Source: Cynocephalus volans (Eukaryota > Chordata > Mammalia > Dermoptera > Cynocephalidae). Taken from it: DNA of 64,000 bases. A model generated the notes under the pieces. It worked only from the letters and a program-made list of their open reading frames with translations. It ran no database searches and had not been told where the DNA came from. The translations under genes were made by a program, and so were the position numbers. Below are positions 1 through 11,700 of the stretch, one piece after another. The stretch spans positions 5,858,535-5,922,534 of the forward strand of contig NC_084471.1 of NCBI RefSeq assembly GCF_027409185.1, given 5' to 3'. How positions within the stretch are numbered: the first letter of the stretch is position 1; every line of letters starts with the position of its first letter.

Positions 1-351
1 GATCAGTGGTTTTCAGCTGGTCTCTAGAGGTCTTGAAGAGGTGGTAATGGCTTCCTGACAGTTCAACACAGTCAGGAGCATTGCTAGAGATGTAAAAATG
101 AATGAGGTGTGGTTCCGATTTACAGAGAATTCAGAGTATGGTGTGGAGGCGGGGAGAAAGAGTCACGTAAACACAAAATTTCAATCCCAAGTGTATGATA
201 AGTGCTGTGATAAAGACGTGTGTAGGGCACTGCTACAGATACTTCAGAAAATCTAATATTTCAAAAGGTTCGTCAGTAGTCACATGTTTACCCCACAAGG
301 GGTCTTCAGTTCAATTAAAATGCCAACTTTTTCTCTTGGTTGGAATTTTTC
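1..351. other. Single-copy sequence, nothing recognised
   Basis: No repeat, RNA or convincing coding signal is seen. The short open frame here has no recognisable domain. Confidence 0.5.
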
Positions 352-732
352 TTAGTCCATTTTCTGTTGCTGTAACTGAATACCTGAGACTGGGTAATTT
401 ATAAAGAAAATACATTTATTTGTTACAGTTCTGGAGGCTTGGAAGTCCAAGGTTGAGGGGCCACATCTGATGAAGGCCTTCTGTTGGTAGGGATTTTCTG
501 CAGATGGTGCAGGACATCACATGGTGAGGAGGTTCAGGAGAGTCAGCCAAACTGGCTTTTATAGCAGACCCATTCTTGTGATAACTAACCCACTCCCTCA
601 ATAATCCATTAATCCATGAATGGATTAGTCCATTCATGAGAGGAGAGCCCAAAGGTCCCACTTCTCAATACTACTGCATTGGGGACCAAGTTTCCACCAC
701 ATGAACTTTTGGGGGACACATTCAAACCATAG
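352..732 (-). mobile_element. MaLR-type solitary LTR
   Basis: The left end reads as the reverse complement of a MaLR (MST/MLT1-type) LTR 3' end: TAGTCCATTTTCTGTTGC followed by a reversed polyadenylation region (CTGGGTAATTTATAAAG). The right end has the reversed U3 start (CTTTTGGGGGACACATTC). ERVL-MaLR LTRs are non-coding relics. The subfamily is not resolved by eye. Confidence 0.8.
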
Positions 733-972
733 TAGGATTTTATCAACTCAGTCTGGTCATTCTAGATGTTTCCAACTGATCAGATTTGATCGACATTTTG
801 TCTTTAATTTTAAAAAAAGGAAAAATGAGGAAGTTACATTAATAAATGCAATTTGGCAAATGAAATCTTTCAAAACTTGGGAGTCCATTGGGGGAAAAGT
901 GAAAAAGTGGTGTAAAAGGAATCACTTCCCTGAGGGCAGTGTCTTAAACTTATTTGTATTATGCATGTGGTA

Positions 973-1341
973 TTTGAGTTGTTTCTCCCTAAAATTCACG
1001 TGTTGAAGTCCTAACTCCCACACCTCAGGATGTGACCACATCTGGAGATAGGTTCTTTAAAGAGATAATTAAGTTAAAATGAGGTTATTAGGGTGGGCTC
1101 TACCCAGTATAAGTGATGTTCTTATAAGAAGAGGAAATCTGGACATAGATTCATGCACAGAGAGAAGACCACGTAAAGACATCCGTTGATGAGACAAGGA
1201 GTGAGACCTCAGGAGAAAGCAACCCTGTTGACACTTTGATATCAGACTTCTGGCCACCAGAACTGTGAGAAAATAAAGTTCTGTTGTTTAAGCCACCTAG
1301 TCTGTGGTAGTTTGTTATGGCAGCCCTAATGAACTAATTCA
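973..1341 (+). mobile_element. MaLR/MLT1-like solitary LTR
   Basis: It shows the usual order of this LTR class: AAAATTCACGTGTTGAAGTC near the start, GTTCTTATAAGAAGAGG in the middle, CCAGAACTGTGAGAAAATAA as polyadenylation region, and TTGTTTAAGCCACC then GTTATGGCAGCCC at the end. It lies opposite in orientation to the LTR at 352-732. Confidence 0.75.
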
Positions 1342-1389
1342 TTGTTTAATAAATACGTTCTCACGTTGAAATTTGGGTTCTTTGGTATT

Positions 1390-1735
1390 GGCACTCAGGG
1401 ATCTTTTCACCTTGTCCCCAGTTCGTTTATTCAGCCTCCTCTTCTGATACTCTGTCATGCCTCTATACCCTTTGGCCTCTCAGTGTTATATCCTGTCTTT
1501 GAACATCTCTGAGTCCTTGCTGGGGATTCTCTCTGCCTGAATTGCTGTTTCTTCTCCTTGTTAGACCTCTTTGAAAACTTTGCTCAAATGTGTACCCTGT
1601 GGAGCTCTCCAGTGCTGAGTTAGAAGTACTTATGATGTTGCATTTTCATGAAATGTCTCTTCTCATTAGACAGTGTGCTCCTAAATTGTAGGGTTTGTGT
1701 CTGATTCACCCTTGTATCTCTAGAGCCAAACATGG
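1390..1735 (+). mobile_element. LINE L2 3'-end fragment
   Basis: The text matches in order the L2 3' region: a 'CTGCCTGAATTGCTGTTTC' segment, 'AACTTTGCTCAAATGTGTAC', and a terminal 'GCTCCTAAATTGTAGGGTTTG' stretch before the next LTR. Degenerate and non-coding. Confidence 0.55.
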
Positions 1736-1737
1736 TA

Positions 1738-2152
1738 TATTTGTCTGCTCAGGCTGCATAACAAAATATCATAGGCTGAGTGGCTTAAACAACAGACATT
1801 TATTTTTCTCACAGTTCTGGAGGATGGAAGTCCTCAATCAAGGTCTGGCAGTATGGCAGGGCTGGTTTCTAGTGAGGGCTCTCTTCCTGGCTTGCAGGCA
1901 GCTGTCTTCTAGCTATGTCCTCACATGGTCTTTCCTCAATGCACGCGTGAGGAAAAAGAGACAGAGACAAAGGGAACTCTCTGGTGTCTCTTCTTGTAAG
2001 AATACTAATCCTATTGGTGGCCAAGACCCTACCTTTATGACTTCATTTAACCTTAATTACTTCCTTTTATGTCCTATCTCTAAATAAAGTCACCTTGGCA
2101 ATTAGGGTTTCTACATATGAATTTTGGGGAGACATACTTCAGTTCATAACAA
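1738..2152 (-). mobile_element. MLT1-type solitary LTR
   Basis: Reverse-strand MLT1 landmarks are clear: GTGGCTTAAACAACAGACAT, CACAGTTCTGGAGG, TGTCCTCACATGG, and the reversed U3 end CTTCAGTTCATAACA. The open frame across it is a chance frame. Confidence 0.8.
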
Positions 2153-2635
2153 ATGGTCAATCAGGGCTTAAAGTGATTTGGAAAAAATTAAGTCTCAAAG
2201 TGTTGTTAGTGAACACCAGTTTCTGACTAGGTATGACTAGACTATCACGAGCTATAGGAAAATAACTAGAATAAAAAGAATATTTTGAATAAAAAGTAGA
2301 AATTGAAAACCATGAACACAAGTAGAATAAAATAATCTGAGGTTATATATATCTACATAATTATATATACAAAATACTTACACTGAACTGTATTAGGCAA
2401 GGATACTACATACTCTAATTGGTATCTTTTCCAGAAGAACATGCTACATTTCAGATATCTACAATAGCAATAAGCCACCCAATCTATGACTCTGCATAGT
2501 TATTTCTATAATTGTTTTGAGCTTTTACCTCAGATCTTTTGCCAGCAAAACTCACATTTGGCATAGACTGCTGAATGCAAAATAAATTTTTAGTATTTAT
2601 AATTGGATAAACTTGATTTGAAAAGAACATCTCAG
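2153..2635. other. AT-rich sequence, nothing recognised
   Basis: AT-rich intervening DNA with TA-rich stretches near 2345-2375. No element or gene could be assigned. Confidence 0.45.
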
Positions 2636-2782
2636 GGCCGACCCCGTGGCGCACTCGGGAGAGTGTGGTGCTGGGAGCGCAGCGACGCTCCTGCCGCGGG
2701 TTTGGATCCTGTATAGGAATGGCCGGTGCACTCACTGGCTGAGTACTGGTCATGAAAAAGACAAAAAAAAAAAAAAAAAAAA
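2636..2782 (+). mobile_element. tRNA-derived SINE, CYN-like variant dimer
   Basis: It starts GGGCCGACCCCGTGGC, has a box A-like GGCGCACTCGGGAGAG and a box B-like GGTTTGGATCC, then a shortened second unit and a long A tail. The stretch between the boxes (GCTGGGAGCGCAGCGACGCTC) replaces the CTGATAACACC anticodon region of the common copies. Near-identical target duplications flank it: AAAAGAACATCTCAG at 2621-2635 and AAAAGAATATCTCAG at 2783-2797, showing L1-type retrotransposition. Confidence 0.85.
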
Positions 2783-2797
2783 AAAAGAATATCTCAG

Positions 2798-3495
2798 AGC
2801 ATGTTATGAAGACAGAGACTAAAGGGGATAAACTACCGGGCAAAGTTCTCCATTATAGGGATTAATGAAATCCCAACTTAGTATTTCACTTTGAGGTGGG
2901 GTGTTTTTTTTTTTTTTTGTATTAAAAAAACCAACGTTGTGAGAGAGGAGAAATGGAGTGGTGAGCAGATAATGAACTGAAACAATCTATGTATGATACA
3001 TAAAGTAATGTACTGAAAATTTAGAGAACTTGAGAATAGTGAGGTAAGCTAAGTTGGAATTTACATAGATTCTAGATGGAGATAAAATCCTGTCAACTAT
3101 ATAGTTTGATGATTAAGATTATCAGATGAAATATGTAGCCTGGGGAAATATATTGTAAAAGCTGAGGATATTGGAGACATGGTGCAATGAATATTACACA
3201 AGGAAGCTGAAGAGGGCCTTAGGGGTTGGTGCATTAGTTTTTATCTTGAACTTTATCATAACTCTCATATATGTCACCAGATGGTAAGACCTGTTAAATG
3301 ATAACCCTGACTGGAGAAAACAAATGATCGTTGTACAGTGTATGAATCCTGATATTGCACCCCTGAAGCTACTTACAGAACAAGATTAATTCTAACTGGA
3401 AATCTTACACAATCACCAAGATCCAAATAAGATATCAAGGGTGGAAGAAATTCTGGCATCGTGTAGTAAAGACCTCCAAAAATCAATTCTTCCAA
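2798..3495. other. No gene recognised before the L1
   Basis: Host-like sequence with a T-run near 2905. No repeat family was assigned. The old L1 becomes recognisable at about 3.5 kb. Confidence 0.4.
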
Positions 3496-5430
3496 AAAGT
3501 AATACAACCAAAATACATGAAGCAAAAAGTGACAAGAGTTGAAGGGAGAAATATGAGTAGACGGTCCAATAATAATAGTTGGAAACTTCAATATCTCACT
3601 TTTGATAAAGGATAGAGCAACTAGGCAGAAGATCCACAAGGAAGTATAAGACTTAAATAGCACTGTAAACCAACTAGATGGAACGACATCTGTAGAGCAC
3701 TGTACCCAACAGCAGCAGAGTACACATTCTTCTCAAGTACACATGGAACATTCTTTAGGATAAATCATGCGTTAGGCTATAAAACAAGCCCTATAAAGTT
3801 AAAAGGACTGAAATCACACAAAGTAAGTTTTTCAACCCCAATGGAATGAAATGAGAAACCATTAACAGAAGGAAATTTGGAGAAACATGGAAATTGAACA
3901 ACATACTCATAAATAATGAGAGGTTGAAGAAAATCACAAGGGAAATTATAAAATATTTTGAAATGAATGAAAATGAAGACATAACATACCAAAACAGATA
4001 GAAGCAGCAAATGCAGTGCTTAGAAGGACATTTGTATTAAAAAGCAGAAGGTCAAATCAATAACCAAGGCTTCCACCCTTTAAGAAAGTGGAAAAAAAGA
4101 GCAAGCTAAACTCAAAACAAGCAGAAGGAAGGAAATAATAAAGGTTGGAGTGGAAATAAATGAAAAAGCAAATAGAGATATAATAAAGAAAAATCAAGAA
4201 AGTCAAAAGTTGGTCCTTTGAAAAGATCAAGAAAGTTAACAAGCTTTTAGTGAAACTGACCAAGAAAGAGAGAAGACTCAAATTGCTAAAATCAGAAATG
4301 AAAGAGGAGATATGACAACAGGCCTCAAGTAATAAAAATGAAGAAGGGAATATTATAAATAATTATATGCCAACAAATTATATAACCTAGATGAAATGGA
4401 CAAATTCCTAGAAAGACAAAAATTACTAAAACTTGAGAAGAGGGAGAAATCTGAATAGACCTTTAACAAGTAAGGAGATTGAATCAGTAATAAAAAACCT
4501 CCCAACATACAAAAGCCAGCACTAGATGATTTTACTGGTGAATTCTTCCCAGCATTTAATGAATTAACATCAACCATCTCAAACCCTTCCAAAAAAATAA
4601 AAGAGGAGGGAACACTTCCTAACTCAGCCTATGAGATCAGTATTGCTGTCATACCAAAGCCAGACGGAGATACTACAAGAAAAAAAAATTACAGACCAAT
4701 ATTCCTGATGAACATAGATGCAAACATCCTCAACAAAATACTAGCAAACCAAATTTAGCAGCATATTAAAGAGTTATTTGCCATGACTCATGGAGATTTA
4801 TCCCAGGAATGCAAGGGTGGTTCAACGTCTGAAAATCAATGTAATACACCACATTAATAGAACAAAGGAAGAAAAAATCACGATCATTCCAGTTGATGTT
4901 GAAAAAACATTCGATCAAATCCAACACCTTTTCATGATAAAAACATGCAACAAACTAGGAATAGAAGGGAACTTCCTCAACCTGATAAAGGATAACTATG
5001 AAAAACCTACAATGAACATTATACTGAGTGCTTTCCTCCTAAGATCAGGAACAAGACAAAGATGTACACTATGGTTACCTTGCTGCAACACTCCTAGATT
5101 TTCTAGCCAGGACAATTAGGCAAGAAAAAGAAAAGACATTCAGATTGTAAAGGAAGAAGGCAAACTACATTTGCAGATGACATGAACTTGTAAATAAAAA
5201 TCTTAAGGAATTCATAAAAAACTATTATAATAATGAATAACTGAGCTCAGCGGGCTTGTAGGATACAAGATCAATGAAAAAATCAGTTGCATTTCTGTAT
5301 ACTAGCAATGAAAAATCTGAAAATGAAGTGAAGACAATTCCATTAACAACAGCATGAAAAAGAATAGAGTACTTAAAATAAATTTAACAAAAGATGTGTA
5401 AGACTTGTACACTTAAAACTAAAAAACATC

Positions 5431-6162
5431 ATAAAAAGACAGAAAAACAAATGCTGGTGAGATGCAGAGAAAGGCGAACCCTCCTACACTGTTGGTGGGA
5501 CTGTAAAATGGTGCAGCCTTTATGGAAAATGGTGTGGAGGTTCCTCAAACAACTACAGATAGACCTGCCATATGACCCAGCAATCCAACTGCTGGGTTTA
5601 TACCCAAAGGAATGGAAATCTTCATGTCAAAGGGACACCTGTACTCCCATGTTTATTGCAGCTCTATTTTCAAGAGCCAAGAGTTGGAACCACCCTAAAC
5701 GCCCATCATCAGATGAGCAGATAAGGAAAACGTGGTATATTTATACAATGGAATACTACTCTTACATTAAAAAGATTGAAATTCTGCCATTCACAGCAAC
5801 ATGGATGAATTCAGAGAAAATTATGTTAAGTGAAATAAGCCAGGCACAGAAAGAGAAATACCACATGTCCTCACTTACATGTGGGAGCTAATAAAAAAAT
5901 AGATGAATGAATGAACAAATAAATAAAGAGGAAAAGGGATGCAGCAATCACAGTAAGTCGCTGGACTTTTCGGGAGAGGGGAACAGATCTGGGTTGCTGG
6001 GGATGGAGGTGGGGGAGAGGAGGTGTTGGGGGGCTGTGAGGATCGATTGCACTGTGTAATGGTAGATGTGCTGATTGTCCTGATTTGAACATCACATGTT
6101 ACACACCGGTATTGATGTTTGATGCTGTACCCCACAGATATATACAATAAAAAACAAAACAG
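5431..6162 (+). mobile_element. Nested 5'-truncated younger L1
   Basis: A separate L1 3' end lies inside the old L1. It holds the last part of ORF2, a G-rich 3' UTR (about 5970-6040) and an A-rich end (AATAAAAAACAAAAC). The old L1 text stops at AAAACTAAAAAACATC (5415-5430) and resumes at AACTATAAAACATT (6163-6176), which looks like a diverged target-site duplication. The body is only about 730 bp, so it was heavily 5'-truncated on insertion. Confidence 0.8.
5440..5891 (+). pseudogene. L1 ORF2 C-terminal fragment
   Basis: An open stretch encodes the C-terminal part of an L1 ORF2 protein, including the conserved [16 protein letters not shown] segment and a later YTMEYYSYIKK segment typical of the ORF2 tail. 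It lacks the endonuclease and reverse transcriptase domains because the insertion is 5'-truncated, and it has no start of its own. It is the best preserved L1 coding stretch in the window, which agrees with the nested L1 being younger than its host L1. Confidence 0.8.
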
Positions 6163-7895
6163 AACTATAAAACATTGTCGGAAGAAATTAAAGAGACCTA
6201 AATAAATGGAAAGAAATTCACATTCATGGGTTGGAAGTCTTAGTATCATTGAGATGGTAACACTCTCCAAATTGATATACAAAATTTCAAAATTTCAGCT
6301 GCCCTTTTTGCAGAAATTGAAAAGCTGATCTTAGAACTTGTATGGAAATGTGAGAGACCTAGAATAGCCAAAACAATCTTGAAAAATAAGAACAAACTTC
6401 AAGGACTCAGACTTCCAATTTCAAAATTTGCTTTGAAGCTACATTAATCAAGATAGTGTGGTACAGATGCAGTAGGTGCTCAATAAAGGGATTGAGAAAA
6501 AAAAAGACAGCGTAGTACAGGCAGAAGTTTAGAGATATTGATCAAGAAATTGGTCCATATTGATCAGAGCTCACAAATTAACCCATACATCTATAGCCAA
6601 CCGATTTTCAAGAAGGGTGGCAAGATTTCAATGGGGAAAGAATAATCTTTTCAACAAGTGGTGCTGGGACAACTGGATATCCACATGGAAAAAATTGAAA
6701 TTGAGCCCCCACCTTCCACTGTATTCAAAAATTAGCTTAAATGGATTAAAGACCTAAATATAAGAGCTAGAACTATAGGCTCTTAGAAGAAAATATAGGC
6801 ATAAATCTTCCTTACATTGAATTAGGCAATGGTTTCTTATATAATGTGTCTATATCTAATACCAAAAGCACAAGCAACAAAGGAAAAGACAGATTGGACT
6901 TCATCAAAACTAAAACTTTTGTGCTTCATAACATACCATCAGAAAGTGAGAAAACAACCCAAGAATAAGAGAAAATATCTGCTAATCATATATCTGATAA
7001 GGGATATATAAAGAATTTGTATAACTCAACAAATAAAAAGACAAATAGCCCAATTAAAAAATGAGCAGAGTACCTTAATCGACACTTCTTCAGAGAAGAC
7101 ACACAAATAGCCAATGAGAACATGAAAAATGTTCAACATCATTAGACATCAGGGAAATGCAAATCAAAACCACAAGGAAATATCACTTCACATCCACTAG
7201 ATGGCTATAATAAAAGACAGACAATAACAAGTGTTGATAGTAACGTGGAGGAATTGGAGCCTTCATACACTGTTGGTGGGAGTATAAAATGGTGCAGCCC
7301 CTTTGGAAAACAGTTTGGCATTTCCTCAAAATGTTAAACAGAATTACTGTAGGACCCAGCAATTGCTCTCCTAGGTTCATACTGAAAAGAGGTAAACACA
7401 TGTCTAAAAACTTTTACACAAATGTTTATAGCAGCATTATTCATAATAACCAGAAAGTAGAAACAACCCAAGTACCTATCAGTGGATAAATGGATAAACA
7501 AAATGTGGCATACCCATACAGTGGAATATTATTTGACAATAAACGAAACAAAGTATTGATACACTCCACAATGTGGGTGACCCTTGAAAACACGATGCTA
7601 AGTAAAAGAATCCAGTCAGACTACTTGCTGTGTAATTCTTTATATGAAATAGCCAATACAGGCAAATTCAGAGAAATGAAAAGCAGAATATTGGTTGCCA
7701 GGGGCTGTGGGAGGAAGGAATGGGAAGTGACTGCTAATGAGTCCAGGTTTCTCTTTGGGGTGATAAAAATATTCTAACATTAGATAGTGGTTGATGGGTG
7801 CACAATTCTGTGAATACTTTAAAATCCATTAAGTTATACACTGTAAAAGGGTGAATTTTATGGTACGTGAATTACATCTCAACAAAGCTGTTATT

Positions 7896-8580
7896 TTAGA
7901 AAGGATATCTTGGGACTAGAAAGCAGATTGTTGAGGTAATATATATTCTTTGTAATTTTCCAGCATGCTTGTTAGAGGTTCATTTCAGAACTATCAGTTG
8001 TGTTGGTGATAAATTGTGCAGATCTCTGGTGTTCTTCTATTTTTGCCTCTAAAAGCTCAGTGAGGACAGGAACCACATCAGTTTTATATGTTTTCCAAGA
8101 CATTGGGAGTCCTGTGACATTTACCGAGCGTTTGCAGTTGCCTGTATGTTCCCCGTGAGCACAAGTCATCAAAGACTAGGTCCTCACGTCCTTCCCGACG
8201 TGGCATTGCTCTGAGTTTCAGTCGAGCTGGACTGCACGTTCTCTCTATTGCCAAGACTGTTATTTCTTTGTTCAGGCTTCGTTTCTACCCAGAATGTTCT
8301 TTCTTCTCTGCCATCTCTGCCTATTAAAATCCTACCCACCAATTCCTTATATCATCTTTTAACCATCTATGTTGTTATTGTCTCATATTATTGTTTTTTC
8401 TAACCATAATAGACATGATTATTACCTCTTACTATGATTAATGTCTATTTATATTTGCCCACACATTTATCACTTTTTTTTCATCTTCTAACTTCCAACT
8501 GGGATCGCTTTCCTTCTGCCTAAAGTACAATTTTTAGAGTTTCGTTTAGTGAGAGTCTGCTCATACAGACTCTCAGTTTT
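7896..8580. other. Unassigned sequence
   Basis: No gene seen. The stretch around 8230-8360 has an L2-like flavour but is too diverged to call. Confidence 0.35.
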
Positions 8581-8589
8581 GTTCGTTGG

Positions 8590-9665
8590 AAATATTTTTA
8601 TTTTGCTTTAATTCTTGAAAGTTTTCTTGGCAGTTATTTTGTTCGAAGTTATTCTCTCCGCTGTCTTCTCTCTCTTGTTGCTGTGGGAAGTCAATCTCAT
8701 CGCTGACACTTTTACAATTTTACTTTTGTCTTTGATTCTGTTGCAATCTCACTGTATGTCAAGTGGAAGTTTCTCTTTATTTGTATTGCTTGGGATTCAG
8801 CAGGCTTCTTGGATCTGTGGGTAAGTGTATTTGATCAGGTGGGTTGAACTCACAGCATTCTCTCTTCTGCCTTGTTTCCCTTTTTCTCTCTTTGTGGATC
8901 TTTGAACAAATACATTAGACCCTCTCATTTTATCCCACACATCTCTTACTCTTTCTTCTGTCTTTTCTTCTCTGAGCTGCATTCTGGATAATTTCCTCTG
9001 CTTTGTCTTTCAGTTCATTTAATTTTCTTTTTTCTGTGTCTAACCTGCCACTAGCAGTCTATTGAATTTTAAATTGGAGTATCATATTTTTCATTTTCAA
9101 GAATTCTGTTTGACTCCTTTTCAAATCTGTTATGTCACTCCTTAGTTTCTTGTTTCCTACAAATATTTCCAAGTTTGTCATTTATTTCATTAAACATGGG
9201 ATCACTTCCAACTGGGATCATAATATTTAATGGTTTTTAAAACTAGGCTTGGTGATTCCAATTTCTAAAGTCTTTGCAGCTTTCTTTCTTCTGTTTGTGG
9301 TTTGCCTTGGCTTTTCTTCCTGTTGTTATATATGTGTACACATATATGTGCGTGTGAGTGTGTGTGTGTTTTTCCTAATAATCTTTGACTTCTTTTGCCA
9401 TTACCCTGGAAAAATTATTTGTGGGGATTCCTTGAGGCCTCAGAAGGACCCACCCTCCTCCAGGGAGGCTTTGGGTCTTATTCTGCTAGCCTTCTAGAGG
9501 CACCACAAGGTCACACCACCTCTAGCCAAGTTAAAGTTTTGGGCGTCATTGGCCCACAGAGGCTACAAGTGCCCTGGATGCAAATATACTTGAGGGCTAG
9601 CCCATGGCCACACTCTCCCAAAGGCAGCTTCTTTCATTTTTTCAGCTTTGGTTTCTATTCTTAAG
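8590..9665 (-). mobile_element. HAL1/L1-related minus-strand relic
   Basis: The T-rich strand resembles antisense L1 or HAL1 sequence, for example TTCAAGAATTCTGTTTGACTC, GGCTTGGTGATTCCAATTTC and GGGGATTCCTTGAGGCCTC. It is degenerate, with a TG microsatellite near 9335-9370. Confidence 0.5.
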
Positions 9666-9717
9666 CTTCAGTATCATTACTCAGTGTCAAGGCTGCCCTC
9701 TCCATATTCCCAGTAGA

Positions 9718-9733
9718 GAGTGTGTGTGTGTGT

Positions 9734-9765
<32 letters not shown>
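9718..9765 (+). repeat. (TG)n microsatellite
   Basis: A nearly perfect TG dinucleotide run with one TA interruption. The poly-Cys-Val open frame across it is an artefact. Confidence 0.95.
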
Positions 9766-10039
9766 ACACGCACGTATTGGGGAGGTATGATAACAACATC
9801 TGATTTGCATTTATCCTGCAGCCCCAGACCAACATGGGTACAGTCTCCTATGTGACACCCCAAGACAGGTAGGTCGTGGGTTCTGATCTCTGTTACTCTG
9901 GCCCAAGGGCCATGAAACAGAAACGCAGGTCCATGGTATTAGAAAACATCCTCGGTGCATAAGTGGCTTGTGCTTGGATACAGTCTCCTTCACCCTCCTT
10001 ACCCCTCTGGTTACAAGCTTTTCCCAGTTTCAGTGTTTT

Positions 10040-10165
10040 TAAGGGTTACGTAGTGGACAGCCTGCTAAAATGGCTGCCCATGAGCCCCGATCCCTGTCAT
10101 GCCTGTGCGTAACCCCCAGATCTTATGACTTGCTTTTTAACAAATAGGAAAGTAATGGGATGTTT
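10040..10165 (+). mobile_element. MLT1-like LTR fragment
   Basis: A short segment (AGTGGACAGCCTGCTAAAAT, then CTTATGACTTGCTTTTTAAC and AAATAGGAAAGTAATGGGAT) follows the order of an old MLT1 LTR 5' part. Truncated. Confidence 0.45.
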
Positions 10166-11347
10166 GTTTGTGTGTTTAATACAGCTTTTGAGACGTTTTC
10201 AGTGGTTTGGTTTATCGGAGCTTGCCTGTTGTTACTAGAAGTCAGCAACTTTGATTTCCTTTGTAATCAAAGAACCATTCAGAGTTGGGGCTTCTCATTT
10301 CTAAGAGGTTAGTGTTTGGGGCTAATCCTCATTGTGTTTTTTTGTTCTATTGATTTCTTGTTCTATTGCCATTTCTTCAGGGACGATGGTCTGAACAATT
10401 TCTTTTTTTCTTTAAATAAGACTTAAAATGTTTCAAACATTTAGAACAATACAAAAGAATTTAATGCACCTGTGCATTTACCATCCAGATTGAACAAATG
10501 TTAACATTTTGCTATATTTGCTTTAGATTTTTTAAACAAAGAAACATAACATTGCAGCATAAAGCCCCCGTCCCTGGTCCCTTCTCCCTTTCTCAGAGGT
10601 AACTGCCATCAAGTAAATTTGTTCCCAGGGTTACTTGCAGCCTCATGGGGTCAATGACTCTCAAAACTTCTTCCCTGTCATGTTTTTATAAATTGCAGTA
10701 TCTGATATCATTTTATGAATTGAAAATTCATTCTGTGTGTATCTCTTTTGTATTTTACCTTTTTTACCTAACTTTTTTAGGCTTATCATATTGATATATT
10801 TAGGTCCTGTTTCTCATTTTAATAGTAGTATACTATTCTATTTATTCATTCACTCTATTTCTATTTATTTATTCATTCCTCTACACAATGACTAGTGTGT
10901 GTCAAGCACTCAGTAAATGTCAGCTACAAGTATTATTATTGATGGACATTTAGAAACAATCGTTTCTATTCATTCTTACAAGTAGTGGTTCATGAAACAT
11001 CCTCATCAATGACTTTGTGCCCACATGAAGGAGAGGTTTTCTAGGATAGTACTCCTGGAAGTGGGATTGCTGGGTCCTGGTACAGACATTTAAACTTCAC
11101 TAATGATTGCCAAATTACTCCCCAAAGTGGCTGCTCCAATTTATATTCCCACCAGCAGAGGAGTTTCTTCTTTGGAAAGTCCTCACTGGCACATGGCATG
11201 ACCAGACTTCTTTTTAAAACATGAAATATTCAGTATATAAAGACATGGGGAATAACATGAAGAGTTTCCATGTGCTTTCTGTCCAGCTTAAGAAAGAAGG
11301 CTTTGCAAATACCAACTCAGTTTTAAAAAATTTTCTTTCTTTCTTTC

Positions 11348-11440
11348 TTTTTTTTTTTTGGCGGCTGGCTGCTTTGGGGATCCAAAGCCTTGACCTTGGT
11401 GTTGCAAGGCTGTGCTTCTACTGAGCTAACCAGCCAGCCC
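11348..11440 (-). mobile_element. CYN-like SINE monomer
   Basis: The reverse complement gives a single tRNA-like unit: GGCTGGCTGGTTAGCTCAGT, then TTGCAACACCAAGGTCAAGG and a box B-like GGATCC region, with a T-run (A tail) at the left. Possible diverged target copies are TTGCAAATACCAAC at 11302 and CTGCAAATACAAGC at 11447. Confidence 0.75.
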
Positions 11441-11679
11441 TAAGTTCTGCAAATACAAGCGAAGTCCTCTCTGTCCTTCACCCTCACAGATGAATATTAT
11501 CCTGAATTCTGTGTCTATCATTCCCATGCAGGTTTTCATAACTTATAATATTATTACACGTGTATCTGTCCACGGATTTAAAACTTCATATTCACTTTAT
11601 ACATATAATAACATACCCTGCACAACTTTCTGTTGCTTGATTCTTTTACACTGAACTTGAGCTCTTGAGGTTTATCTAT

Positions 11680-11700
11680 GCTGCTGCTGCTGCTGCTGAT
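11680..11700 (+). repeat. Short (GCT)n run
   Basis: About six CTG/GCT triplets, followed by a GATGATATCATC palindrome. Confidence 0.85.

Larger units (their letters stand above)
3500..7895 (+). mobile_element. Old L1, ORF2 to 3' end, degenerate
   Basis: Plus-strand LINE-1 relic. The endonuclease tail region is recognisable near 3540-3800 (GAAGGGAGAAAT, ATAGTTGGAAACTTCAATA). Reverse transcriptase follows near 4650-5200, with a (I)PVDVEKTFD-type palm motif at about 4890-4915 and an FADD catalytic box at 5170-5181. The C-terminal region is at about 7255-7700 and an L1M-type 3' UTR ends near 7895 (ACTGTAAAAGGGTGAATTTT). Stops and frame changes are frequent, so it cannot encode an active protein. 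A younger L1 splits it at 5431-6162. Confidence 0.85.
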
